A DNA stretch of 64,000 nucleotides, from NCBI GenBank assembly GCA_963724405.1, contig CAVRUQ010000016.1, forward strand, positions 372,001 to 436,000, written 5' to 3'. Both the position numbers and the translations under genes were made by a program. Source of the DNA: CAVQBJ01 sp963724405 (GTDB taxonomy: Bacteria > Actinomycetota > Thermoleophilia > Solirubrobacterales > Solirubrobacteraceae). The notes beneath the pieces were generated by a model. It was given only the letters and a program-made list of their open reading frames with translations. It was not told where the DNA came from and did not search any database. Shown one piece after another: positions 1 through 6,880 of the stretch (its first letter is position 1; every line of letters starts with the position of its first letter).

Positions 1-1
1 C

Positions 2-466
2 GCGGGACAGCCGTTCGTCTTGCGCAACAGCGACGTGGTGCGCGCCCTGCGCAAGATCGATCCCGAGCCGATCACCAGCCATTATGTGGTCGTCGGAGCG
101 AGACGGTTTCCGCCGAAGCAGATCGTTAGCGAAGTCACGGGTCTCGACCGAGCAGACTTCACCACACACCAGGCGAGGCGCACACTCATCCGGCTCGGGT
201 TCGCGGCCGGCCGGCGCGGCGTCACGGCCGCTAGTTCAGCTCAGACCCACGTCCAGCGGCAGACCAGCCCCGCTCCCGAGAGACTGAGTGACCGATTGCG
301 ATCTCTGTCTGGTCAATGGGTCGCAATCAAGGATGACGACATCATCCACGCGAGCGGATCTCCGCAGGAGCTGGTCGGATGGCTCGGCCAGCACGGCCAA
401 AAGGCAGACACCATGTTTCGCGTACCAGAGGATGAGCTTGCCACGACCGGACTCGCCCCCCTGTGA
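2..466 (+). CDS. Small protein of unknown function, 5' end probably outside window
   Basis: The frame is open to the left edge, so the true start may lie upstream; the first possible start inside is TTG at 20, giving 148 residues. The N-terminal half has a compact block, with VVVGARRFPPKQ at about 21-32 and HQARRTLIRLGF at about 50-61. It looks like the small N-terminal head module seen on some actinobacterial McrA-type nucleases and on stand-alone proteins. The second half is variable. The stop overlaps the GTG start of the next gene (GTGA), so the two are probably co-translated. I do not assign a function. The resemblance to a DNA-binding head domain is from memory and weak. Confidence 0.6.
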   Translation, partial: AGQPFVLRNSDVVRALRKIDPEPITSHYVVVGARRFPPKQIVSEVTGLDRADFTTHQARRTLIRLGFAAGRRGVTAASSAQTHVQRQTSPAPERLSDRLRSLSGQWVAIKDDDIIHASGSPQELVGWLGQHGQKADTMFRVPEDELATTGLAPL

Positions 467-879
467 GGTTCGGCTTCCGAGAGCTTCCCGACCCTGGTCA
501 AGAGAAGGTTCGCGGACGACCCCTTGTCGACGTCGTCGTTGAGGGCCTAGAGATCGCACCGCAGGCGTGTCTCCTGGACAGCGGCGCGACTGCGATTCGG
601 TTCGGCGTGTACATCGCTGAGCTTTGCGGGGTAGATCTCACAGATGCTCCGGAGAAGCAGCTCGCGGTCGGGGGCGCCGTAGTCAGTGCTCGCATGGCCG
701 AAGTCAACCTTCTCGTTACAGACGGCAATGAGAGTTACACATGGGATGCGCCGGTATGGTTCTGCGACCCATGGATTCCAGCATTCGGACTACTGGGACT
801 CACCGGATTCTTCGATCAGTTTCAGGTCACAATAGCGTCGTACGACGAGTGGGTCGAGCTAACGCCAATCAGTCGATGA
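463..879 (+). CDS. Retropepsin-like aspartic protease domain protein
   Basis: 138 residues. A D-S-G-A motif (Asp39) follows a hydrophobic strand (ACLLDSGA). A C-terminal block, LLGLTGFFDQFQVTI, matches the hydrophobic ILG...F..F.V pattern that closes bacterial single-domain retropepsins. Such proteins would need to dimerise to form an active site with two Asp-Ser/Thr-Gly motifs. There is no signal peptide, so it is likely cytoplasmic. The GTG start overlaps the previous stop by four bases, which implies coupling to the small head-domain-like protein. A second, unrelated-looking retropepsin-like gene lies about 3.2 kb downstream on the other strand. Substrate unknown. Confidence 0.65.
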   Translation: MRFGFRELPDPGQEKVRGRPLVDVVVEGLEIAPQACLLDSGATAIRFGVYIAELCGVDLTDAPEKQLAVGGAVVSARMAEVNLLVTDGNESYTWDAPVWFCDPWIPAFGLLGLTGFFDQFQVTIASYDEWVELTPISR

Positions 880-941
880 CGGACAGGTCCAGAGAAGTGG
901 CGAGACGTACGCCTATGCCCCCTACCACTCGGCTGCGGTGC

Positions 942-1142
942 CTACGGCGCAGCTGTGTCCAAGAGCTCGCGGATAAGGTCCGCCAGGCGATCCCGATCGC
1001 TCTCGACGCTCCCGGTGGTCGTCAAGGTGCGCGCAGCCATCTCGTAGATGTGGCGTCGGGCTTCGCGAAACTCCGTCGTCATGAACTCGGCTCTGTCTCT
1101 GCCAGGGTGGCGGGCGTAGACCACATCGGGGTGCGCCATCAC
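942..1142 (-). CDS. Short hypothetical protein, probably the 3' part of a larger gene
   Basis: From the first usable start (GTG at 1142) the product is 66 residues, ending in an acidic/basic helical stretch (RDRLADLIRELLDTAA). The same frame stays open upstream and reads sensibly for at least 30 more codons (for example VLDVGAGFLNCDARSPQIFY), with no ATG, GTG or TTG at a natural position. This suggests a gene that lost its 5' end near 1230-1260, next to GC-rich sequence that looks non-coding on both strands. I do not recognise the family. Either the start is non-canonical or this is a remnant. Confidence 0.35.
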   Translation of the reverse strand: MMAHPDVVYARHPGRDRAEFMTTEFREARRHIYEMAARTLTTTGSVESDRDRLADLIRELLDTAAP

Positions 1143-1481
1143 CGCGATGAGCTGCGACTTGTGCGGGTAGAAGATCTGGGGTGACCTAGCATCGCAGTTG
1201 AGGAACCCGGCTCCAACGTCCAGGACGCGCCGGCGACTGCGTTCCGCCGTGTACCGCGCTATCGGGCGGGGTTGCGGTCGCCGATCTCGCGCCCGAGGAT
1301 CCGCCCGGGCGACCGGCGGCGACCGCCAGCGCGCCGACGCCGCCCGCCACGCAGACGAGCGACAAGAGGGCGACGTGGCGCGACCGGACCATGCAACCGC
1401 ATCGACGCCGCAACGCCGTCGCTGAAGCGGCGGTCGAGGCGTGCCGCGAAACTCGGTGCGGAGGCGTACGTTTCACCGTGC

Positions 1482-2222
1482 ATGGGCCGCACAGCGCTCA
1501 TCGTCTGCGGATTGGCAGCGCTCGTCTCCGTGACGGCGCCCTCCGTCGCGCAGGCGACAACCGTGCGCTGCGCCCCCGAGCGCCAGACGATCGCCGGCGT
1601 CGCTCATTCGCACGTGCTCTCGACCAGCGGCCGGCTCGTCGTCTACCGCGTCCGCGGCACGAGCGAGGACACGATCTGGGCCTGCGAGCGCGGCAGCCGC
1701 GCCCGCGGCCTCGTCGGTCACGACGACAGCTTCCAGTCCGCCGACGGCGAGTACGGCCCGTCGACGACGGTCGGCGAGCTCCACCTCGCCGGTCCCTGGG
1801 TGCTGGCCACCATCGAGACCGGCGACGACCAGTTCTCGCAGTGCACGAAGTACCAGGTCAACGGATGCCCCGGGCCGGTCGACACGCTCGTCCTCGTCAA
1901 CGCGACCAGCGGGCGGCGCCTGGCCGTGTCGCAGATCCTCACGGTGGCCATCAACCAGTCGCTGACCGAATGGCTCGACACCGCCTTGTCACCGGTTGGC
2001 GCGGTGGCCTGGCTGACCAAGACGACCCCCGTCATGGGCAACGCCGACGGGCCGTCGTTGGAGGTGCTCGAGGGCTGCGTCGCGCGCGGCGCCGGCGCGT
2101 CGCTGTCCTGCCCGGGCACGACCCTGTCGACGGCGGCGGTCGATCCGCGCTCGCTCGCCTTCAGCGGAGCGACGCTCAGCTGGACCGTCGCCGGACAGGC
2201 GCAGTCCGCCACGCTGCACTGA
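1482..2222 (+). CDS. Secreted protein of unknown function
   Basis: 246 residues from the ATG that begins a clean signal peptide: a short positive start, a hydrophobic core (LIVCGLAALVSV) and an AQA-like cleavage region near residue 23. A much longer in-frame reading upstream is Arg/Pro-rich and looks non-coding, so the ATG just before the signal peptide was chosen. The mature part is rich in Ser, Thr and Gly with short alternating hydrophobic strands and several cysteines (for example CTKYQVNGCPG), consistent with an extracellular beta-rich fold. No family was recognised. The next gene on the same strand is also secreted. Confidence 0.65.
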   Translation: MGRTALIVCGLAALVSVTAPSVAQATTVRCAPERQTIAGVAHSHVLSTSGRLVVYRVRGTSEDTIWACERGSRARGLVGHDDSFQSADGEYGPSTTVGELHLAGPWVLATIETGDDQFSQCTKYQVNGCPGPVDTLVLVNATSGRRLAVSQILTVAINQSLTEWLDTALSPVGAVAWLTKTTPVMGNADGPSLEVLEGCVARGAGASLSCPGTTLSTAAVDPRSLAFSGATLSWTVAGQAQSATLH

Positions 2223-2314
2223 ACGGTGCAGCGCGCACGAGCGGGTCCGCCATTCGTCCAACACGGGGCCGGTGAGATTCCAGACCTCGCTCGCCGCGGA
2301 CGAAGCGGTTGCCG

Positions 2315-3613
2315 ATGCCTCGCACCGCCCCCTCGGCCCGCCACCCGCTCGCTGCGGCGCTGGCCGCCTTCACGCTTGCCCTTGCGGTGATGGTCGGAGC
2401 ACAGGCCGCGACGCCATCGCCGGCGAAGGCCAATCCGCTCGCATCGGCCTTTGCCACCCTTGTCGTCAAGTCGGGTGCGACCTACCTGACCGCCGAGCTG
2501 CGCAACGGCCTTCTCGGCGAGCCGGGCCAGAAGGTCGGCGAGGTACTCACGCAGGCCGGGCTGTACGACGAGACGCCGGACAAGATCGCCGAGCTGCGCG
2601 ACGTGATCGGCGTCGAGCTGCAATCGGTCAGCGCGCGCGTCTCCGAGCTGCGCGACCTGCTCGTGACCACCGACGGCCACGTGCTGCAGGGCAGCTACAG
2701 CCTCGCCGCGGCCAACGCCGCCACCACGATCGCCGACATCAAGCAGGGCTACGAGGACCTGATCGCGGTCACGCGCGAGACGACGGTCGCGGGCCGCGTG
2801 GCGGCGGCCAAGCGCTTCGAGGAGTTCTACTTCCTCAAGCTGCACGGCAAGGACAAGCTGCTGCACGACCTGCTCACCAGCCCCGCCCCCGGCGCCGACG
2901 GCCTGATCGTCCTCGCCTCGAAGGCCGCCCGCGGCGCCGCGCAGCCGTTCTTCACGCCGCAGCTCTCCGAGCTCGCGCGCACCGTGTACTCGTACTACTC
3001 GCTGTACGAGGGCGAGCTGGAGATCATGCAGATCAACTATCTGCAGTACCACGGCGCGAGCCGCGACACGATGCTCAACACCCTCGACACCGCCGAGGCG
3101 CGCCTGAAGCAGGAGGGCGCGCTGCTGCCGACGGCCACCGTGTTCCCGCACTCCGTCGTCGACGTGCGGACCAACTTGCTCTGGAGCTATCAGCTGGCCG
3201 TCGAAACCCGGCGCTGCGAGAGCAACGCCCGCCTCGCGCCGTGCACGTACGACTTCGCCAAGATGGGCACGCTGAACTGGCTTGGCGCCAACAGCTCGGG
3301 CCGCGCCCGGGCCACGAACGGCGGCTTCTCTCCCGAGTGGCGACTGCCCACCGCCGCCGAGATGCAGCAGCTCGTAGCCGGGCACACCACGCTGGCCGGG
3401 CAGTGGCTCAACACGGTCTCGTCCACGGTGCTCCCCAACTACACGGGCGCGATCTGGATCAGCGGCGGCGACCCGAAGGGCTCCACCGGCACGATCTTCA
3501 ACCTTGCCGACGGGTCGACCGGCACGCGCCCGGGCTCGGAGCAGCTCGGCCTGCTGATGGTGTGCCCGTCGCACCTCGGCGAGCTCAAGAACTACTTCTA
3601 CTGGTACTCCTGA
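2315..3613 (+). CDS. Secreted protein with C-terminal DUF1566/Lcl-like domain
   Basis: 432 residues from ATG 2315; a TTG six bases upstream is also possible. A signal peptide occupies about residues 1-32 (AAFTLALAVMVGAQA). Residues 40-270 are strongly alpha-helical with repeated Glu/Leu patterns (KIAELRDVIGVELQSVSARV), suggesting a long helical bundle. The last 130 residues contain WRLPTAAEMQQL and an aromatic, Cys-poor tail, the hallmarks of the Lcl/DUF1566 fold found on bacterial surface proteins. It is likely exported and possibly involved in surface interaction. A strong hairpin terminator follows 16 bases after the stop, so transcription of this secreted pair probably ends there. Confidence 0.65.
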   Translation: MPRTAPSARHPLAAALAAFTLALAVMVGAQAATPSPAKANPLASAFATLVVKSGATYLTAELRNGLLGEPGQKVGEVLTQAGLYDETPDKIAELRDVIGVELQSVSARVSELRDLLVTTDGHVLQGSYSLAAANAATTIADIKQGYEDLIAVTRETTVAGRVAAAKRFEEFYFLKLHGKDKLLHDLLTSPAPGADGLIVLASKAARGAAQPFFTPQLSELARTVYSYYSLYEGELEIMQINYLQYHGASRDTMLNTLDTAEARLKQEGALLPTATVFPHSVVDVRTNLLWSYQLAVETRRCESNARLAPCTYDFAKMGTLNWLGANSSGRARATNGGFSPEWRLPTAAEMQQLVAGHTTLAGQWLNTVSSTVLPNYTGAIWISGGDPKGSTGTIFNLADGSTGTRPGSEQLGLLMVCPSHLGELKNYFYWYS

Positions 3614-3629
3614 GGCGAGGACCCTCGGG

Positions 3630-3654
3630 CGCGGGCTGCGAAGCGCAGCCCGCG
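3630..3654 (+). terminator. Rho-independent-like hairpin after the secreted protein gene
   Basis: Perfect 11-bp inverted repeat (CGCGGGCTGCG / CGCAGCCCGCG) with a three-base loop, placed just after the stop of the secreted DUF1566-like gene. There is no T-run, as is common in high-GC actinobacteria. Confidence 0.6.
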
Positions 3655-3723
3655 GGCGGCCGCCGAATCCAGCGCGGAACGAGACGCCGCATAATCCCGT
3701 CTCGTTGTGGCTCGACGACGTGA

Positions 3724-4041
3724 CCAGCGACAGTTCGGCCCGGGCCGTACCTGCTCGGGCTTCGATTCGCGTCGCCGTGCCCGGACGAGGGGTTCCCGTT
3801 CGAGATCGCGGCCGTGCGCGACATCGAGCAACTGCGCCTCGACCGGCCCGTGACGCTCCTGGCCGGCGACAACGGCACCGGAAAGTCGACGATCATCGAG
3901 GCGCTCGCCGAGGCGGTCGGCTTCGACGAGGGCGGTGGTGAGCTCGAGCGCTCCGGCGAGCTGCCCGCCGTGGTTCGACCGGTGTTCGACGAACGGCTCG
4001 AATCGGAAGACACTCGTCGCCGCAGGGCGGGCGTGGCGTGA
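3724..4041 (+). pseudogene. Truncated AAA-family ATPase (N-terminal fragment)
   Basis: The open frame has no good start; GTG 3814 is the first usual start but lies inside the conserved region. It encodes PFEIAAVRDIEQLRLDRPVTLL followed by a Walker A motif, GDNGTGKST, then IIEALAEAVGF. This is the typical N-terminus of the small predicted AAA ATPases of about 240-270 residues that start with a Pro-Phe...Pro-Ala-Val-Arg strand before the P-loop. The match ends about 10 residues after the P-loop helix. The frame then runs into unrelated basic sequence and stops. Walker B and all later parts are missing, so the gene is inactive. It fits a decayed accessory region. Confidence 0.65.
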
Positions 4042-4054
4042 CGTCGGGAGGTGC

Positions 4055-4552
4055 TCAGGCCCCTGCGTCGCCCTCGGGCGCTCCCTTCGCCCGCGTTCGG
4101 ACGTGCCAATCGCTCAGCGGCTCGTCGCACAACTCCAGCGTGAACGTCTGGGCGCGCTGGTCAACGCTGACCAGGAAGCTCTCCAGGAAGTCGCTGCGTC
4201 CCAGGACCACCACTGTGATGTCCGGCTTTAGCACCGGCGCGAGCGGGACTTCGAATTCGCTGAACCGGACGGACAGCTCGTCTCGTGGCGAACCGTCCGG
4301 CGCGCCGCTCCACCAGTGCGCGCCCGAAAGCCCGCCTGCATGCTGCGTCTGCGTCGCTCGGCAGAACTCGGTGTCTACTTCGGCTCCGAGCTCAACGGCG
4401 AGCCATGTCGGGAGGATGGACCACTCAGCGCCCGTATCGACGAGCGCGAGCGTCACGTGCTCCCGTCCGTTCGTCCCAAGCAGGGTAACCTCCAGCGACG
4501 GAGAGCCGTCGTCCCCGGCGTACTGTTGGTACGGGAAGGTCCCGCTGCTCAT
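4055..4552 (-). CDS. Retropepsin-like aspartic protease domain protein
   Basis: 165 residues. D39-T-G-A lies after a hydrophobic strand (VTLALVDTGAEWSILP), and a closing block, VVVLGRSDFLESFLVSVD, matches the ILGR.FF..F.V pattern of retropepsin-like bacterial proteins. The catalytic Asp is present. There is no signal peptide or membrane segment, so it is presumably a soluble dimer. It lies on the opposite strand to the first retropepsin gene in this region and differs in nearly all positions outside the motifs, so it is not a recent duplicate. The reading frame of a possible small membrane protein overlaps its 5' end. Confidence 0.7.
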   Translation of the reverse strand: MSSGTFPYQQYAGDDGSPSLEVTLLGTNGREHVTLALVDTGAEWSILPTWLAVELGAEVDTEFCRATQTQHAGGLSGAHWWSGAPDGSPRDELSVRFSEFEVPLAPVLKPDITVVVLGRSDFLESFLVSVDQRAQTFTLELCDEPLSDWHVRTRAKGAPEGDAGA

Positions 4553-4784
4553 CTCGACCGACGGTAGCCCGACCTGCGGATGGCGCCCCTATCGACATCA
4601 CGCTGAACGGGACCAGGGTCGCGAGGTACTGCGCCGCTGATCCGCCGGTCTGTCCAGTGTCGAGACCGGCTCCGGACAACACCACCCCCGCGCCGTAGGT
4701 GACGAGCCCGACGGCAGGGGAGAAGAAGAGGATCACCAGGCCGAGCGCGGTCCAGCCGGCAGATGGTCGTGGATCGCGGATCAA
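4425..4784 (-). CDS. Possible small membrane protein (doubtful 3' end)
   Basis: A TTG start overlaps the stop of the preceding membrane protein gene (TTGA). The first 60 or so codons read as a plausible membrane segment (TALGLVILFFSPAVGLVTY followed by GAGVVLSGAG). After about codon 70 the frame turns Arg/Gly-rich and overlaps the retropepsin gene for about 130 bases, which is unlikely for a real gene. Either the true gene ends earlier through a sequence difference, or it is a decayed paralog of its neighbour. Weak call. Confidence 0.3.
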   Translation of the reverse strand: MIRDPRPSAGWTALGLVILFFSPAVGLVTYGAGVVLSGAGLDTGQTGGSAAQYLATLVPFSVMSIGAPSAGRATVGRDEQRDLPVPTVRRGRRLSVAGGYPAWDERTGARDARARRYGR

Positions 4785-5095
4785 CGTATGGCCTCGCCGA
4801 CCAGCAGAAGCGCCGGCGGGGAGATGCAGGTCCAAATGACGGCAGCAGCGGTCATCCCTGTCGCCGTGCGCCTGCGCAGGTCGAGCACGCGAGCGATCGC
4901 GTAGACCAGGCTGCCCCAAAGCACGAGGATCGGCAGAGCCAGAAGCCACGTCGTGGAGAGGGTGGACGTCCACAGGTCGCCGTGCGTGGCGAGCAGCACG
5001 GCCGCAACGTAGAAGCAGACTCCAACGATGGGGGCAGATACGAACACGAACGCGCCGAGCGCGGCCTGGTTGTCGAATGGCCGGCGATCATTCAT
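4781..5095 (-). CDS. Small integral membrane protein
   Basis: 104 residues from ATG 5095. Three hydrophobic segments are visible (ALGAFVFVSAPIVGVCFYVA, TWLLALPILVLWGSLVYAIA, MTAAAVIWTCISPPALLLV), separated by short charged loops (DLRRRT). A TTG 45 bases upstream is in frame, but it overlaps the -10 element of a good promoter, so the ATG is preferred. No family was recognised. It sits between the retropepsin gene and a second predicted membrane protein gene on the same strand, within accessory DNA. Confidence 0.55.
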   Translation of the reverse strand: MNDRRPFDNQAALGAFVFVSAPIVGVCFYVAAVLLATHGDLWTSTLSTTWLLALPILVLWGSLVYAIARVLDLRRRTATGMTAAAVIWTCISPPALLLVGEAIR

Positions 5096-5139
5096 CGCTG
5101 TTAGGGAAGATGCCGGCACGGGCTGACCATCGGTCGACA

Positions 5140-5167
5140 ACTATAGCCAGTGTTGACCGCTGGTCAA
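5140..5167 (-). promoter_or_regulatory. Sigma70-type promoter with palindrome over the -35 box
   Basis: On the minus strand TTGACC and TATAGT are separated by 16 bases, close to consensus, and point at the small membrane protein gene. The -35 box lies inside a TTGACC-GCT-GGTCAA inverted repeat (5153-5167), which could be an operator. The sequence is notably AT-richer than its surroundings. Confidence 0.55.
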
Positions 5168-5480
5168 GGACGAAAGGCCGGAACGGCGGCCGGCGGTGGG
5201 GTGGTCCGCGGGTGGCAGGAACCCGAACGCTGCTGGGTCGGGCCGAATGACGTCTTTGGCGCGGCCCTCCCGACGAGCGCCACCGTGGACTCCGTCGGCG
5301 AACGTGCCCAGAGGCCTCTCGCGCCTGCTCTCGCCAGGCAATGCGGGAGGCCGGACTCGTCGAGCCACCTGTTCTCCCCGTCCACTGCAGAACAGCGGGG
5401 GCGCGTCGTCGACGTGCCCGCCTTCGGGTGGAAGCACGCGCCAGGCGAGGAATCGGCGGCGTCGGCATTCGCGTGGAGCG
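5168..5480. other. Gap with no recognisable gene
   Basis: About 310 bases with open frames on both strands, but none shows a coherent protein, signal peptide or known motif. No repeat or hairpin stands out. It may be decayed coding sequence between the two membrane protein genes. Confidence 0.4.
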
Positions 5481-6050
5481 CTATTGGCTTACGCCTTGAA
5501 GAATCAGGTAGATGGCGGCGATTGCGGCCAGCACCACAAGCAGCACAAGTCCGATGACGCGCGGCCACACGTTGCGCCGGCCAGCGGCCGACCAACCGAC
5601 CGCGACGGCAGACAACAGCGTCACGCTGAAGCACACCAAGCCCACCTCCGCCGCGACCTCGGCAGTCGCACTCGCAGATAGGCAGTCCGACGCAGCACAG
5701 CCGAGTGTGGACAGCCCCAGAACAACGACGAAGCACAGGGACATCACGAAACCGGCGACAAAGAAGGCCACCCCCGCAACCATGCTCGCGAAGCCGTCAT
5801 TCAGGACAGCCGAGCGATATCGCTTGGTCGAGATGCCCACGAGCGTGAGCACCGGCGCCGCGATGAACGCGATTGCTCGGCCGGGAGGAAGCGACGGAAG
5901 CGCCAACACGCCAGCGGCCGCGACCGCCACGCCAACCACACCAACCGGCACCCAGGACGAGGCGCCCACACGTCGAGATGAATCGCGCCGCACAGTTGCA
6001 GCTCGCGATGCGTCGTCAGCGGAATCTTCGGCGGAACCCATGCACGACAT
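5481..6050 (-). CDS. Multi-pass membrane protein of unknown function
   Basis: 189 residues: a polar N-terminus of about 30 residues, then five or so hydrophobic segments (VPVGVVGVAVAAAGVLALP, AIAFIAAPVLTLVGI, FASMVAGVAFFVAGFVMSL, GLVCFSVTLLSAVAVGW, VIGLVLLVVLAAIAAIYLIL). No catalytic motif is visible. It is transcribed divergently from the winged-helix gene, and the shared upstream region carries two copies of a palindromic AT-rich site. This suggests the two genes are co-regulated, with the membrane protein as the likely effector of the pair. Family not recognised. Confidence 0.6.
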   Translation of the reverse strand: MSCMGSAEDSADDASRAATVRRDSSRRVGASSWVPVGVVGVAVAAAGVLALPSLPPGRAIAFIAAPVLTLVGISTKRYRSAVLNDGFASMVAGVAFFVAGFVMSLCFVVVLGLSTLGCAASDCLSASATAEVAAEVGLVCFSVTLLSAVAVGWSAAGRRNVWPRVIGLVLLVVLAAIAAIYLILQGVSQ

Positions 6051-6154
6051 ACCCAGGGGCGGCCAACCTGTTCCACGGCTGCAGACCGCAGCAGCTATTC
6101 AGAGGCCGCTGACCTCCCGCCGTGTGTGAGCGGTCCGCGAGACACCGCTCAGTC

Positions 6155-6230
6155 GCGACAAACGTTATATGTCAACTCGCCTCATCGTTTGCCGTTCCGA
6201 CCACCAGATTTGACATATAACGTATGTCAC
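6155..6230. promoter_or_regulatory. Twin head-to-head operator in divergent promoter region
   Basis: Two 21-base copies face each other: 6155-6175 (minus strand) and 6210-6230 (plus strand), identical at 19 of 21 positions. Their shared 14-base core TTGACATATAACGT makes a perfect inverted repeat around a 34-base spacer. The plus copy is itself a palindrome, TGACATA-N5-TATGTCA (6211-6229). In the plus copy TTGACA (6210-6215) can serve as a -35 box with TAGCAT 18 bases on, leaving a very short leader before the ATG at 6246. Binding would block that promoter, so the winged-helix protein probably represses itself and perhaps the divergent membrane gene. Confidence 0.65.
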
Positions 6231-6245
6231 GAGTAGCATCCGAGC

Positions 6246-6620
6246 ATGGCTCGCTCGGCTGAGACACGCCCCACGACGTCCGACCGCAGGAGCCGCGCGG
6301 TGGTCGCCGAGATCGACGCGCGCTTGGCCGCGGTCGACCGGGAGCTCGCCTCCGTCGAGGATCTGATGGCCGAGCGTCGCCGTCTCGTGCAGGCGCGGCG
6401 AGCGATCACCGGCGAGGGTCCGCCAAATGGGACGTTGCTGCGCCGGATCACCCAGGACGAGGTCATCGGCTACCTCGGCAAGCACCCAGGCGTGCGTGCC
6501 GGCGTGATCGCGAAGGACCTGGGCGTGCCGCTGACGAACATCTCGCAGCATCTGCACCGCGGTAAGGACACCATCTTCGAGCGACGCAAGGACGGCTGGC
6601 ACCTCCGTAAGGCGAAGTGA
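6246..6620 (+). CDS. Small winged-helix DNA-binding protein
   Basis: 124 residues. Residues 15-58 form a charged helix with coiled-coil character (VVAEIDARLAAVDRELASVE...ERRRLVQARR). The C-terminal half is a winged helix: RITQDEVIGYLGKHPGVRAG leads into VIAKDLGVPLTNISQHLHR as the recognition helix, and IFERRKDGWHLRK as the wing. A homodimer joined by the coiled coil is likely. The ATG lies directly behind a promoter embedded in a palindromic operator, which supports autoregulation. It sits beside the integrase gene, so it may control the mobile element or its cargo. Confidence 0.7.
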   Translation: MARSAETRPTTSDRRSRAVVAEIDARLAAVDRELASVEDLMAERRRLVQARRAITGEGPPNGTLLRRITQDEVIGYLGKHPGVRAGVIAKDLGVPLTNISQHLHRGKDTIFERRKDGWHLRKAK

Positions 6621-6658
6621 TGCGAGTTCGACAGCGCGCTCACGGTCGTGGCCGGGTA

Positions 6659-6748
6659 GGGGATCGCCGGGAACCCGTCAAGCCCGCGCAACCCTCTGCG
6701 GCGAGCTCCACGGTTTCCCGAGGGCTTGACAGAACCCCGGCGATCCCC
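6659..6748. repeat. 27-bp imperfect inverted repeat before the integrase gene
   Basis: Arms at 6659-6685 and 6722-6748 match at 23 of 27 positions; the outer 13 and the inner 9 base pairs are perfect (GGGGATCGCCGGG / CCCGGCGATCCCC and GTCAAGCCC / GGGCTTGAC). The 36-base centre is unpaired. It may be a large terminator for the winged-helix gene, or a pair of integrase/excisionase arm sites. Confidence 0.6.
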
Positions 6749-6880
6749 TTGATCGGCACTCAGGAGTCGGCCAGGCCGACTCCTGCCCAGACTGGGCAGG
6801 GCCGGCTGACACGATGGAGTCATGACCTCCGGTGCCCGGCTGTCCCCAGACGCCCGACGGCGACGGAGTAGGAATCGCTG

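Noticed and set aside
4568..4973. Extended 182-codon minus-strand protein
   Set aside because: Its first 60 codons are another frame of the adjacent membrane protein gene. Only the part from the TTG at 4784 reads as a membrane segment, and that is listed with low confidence.
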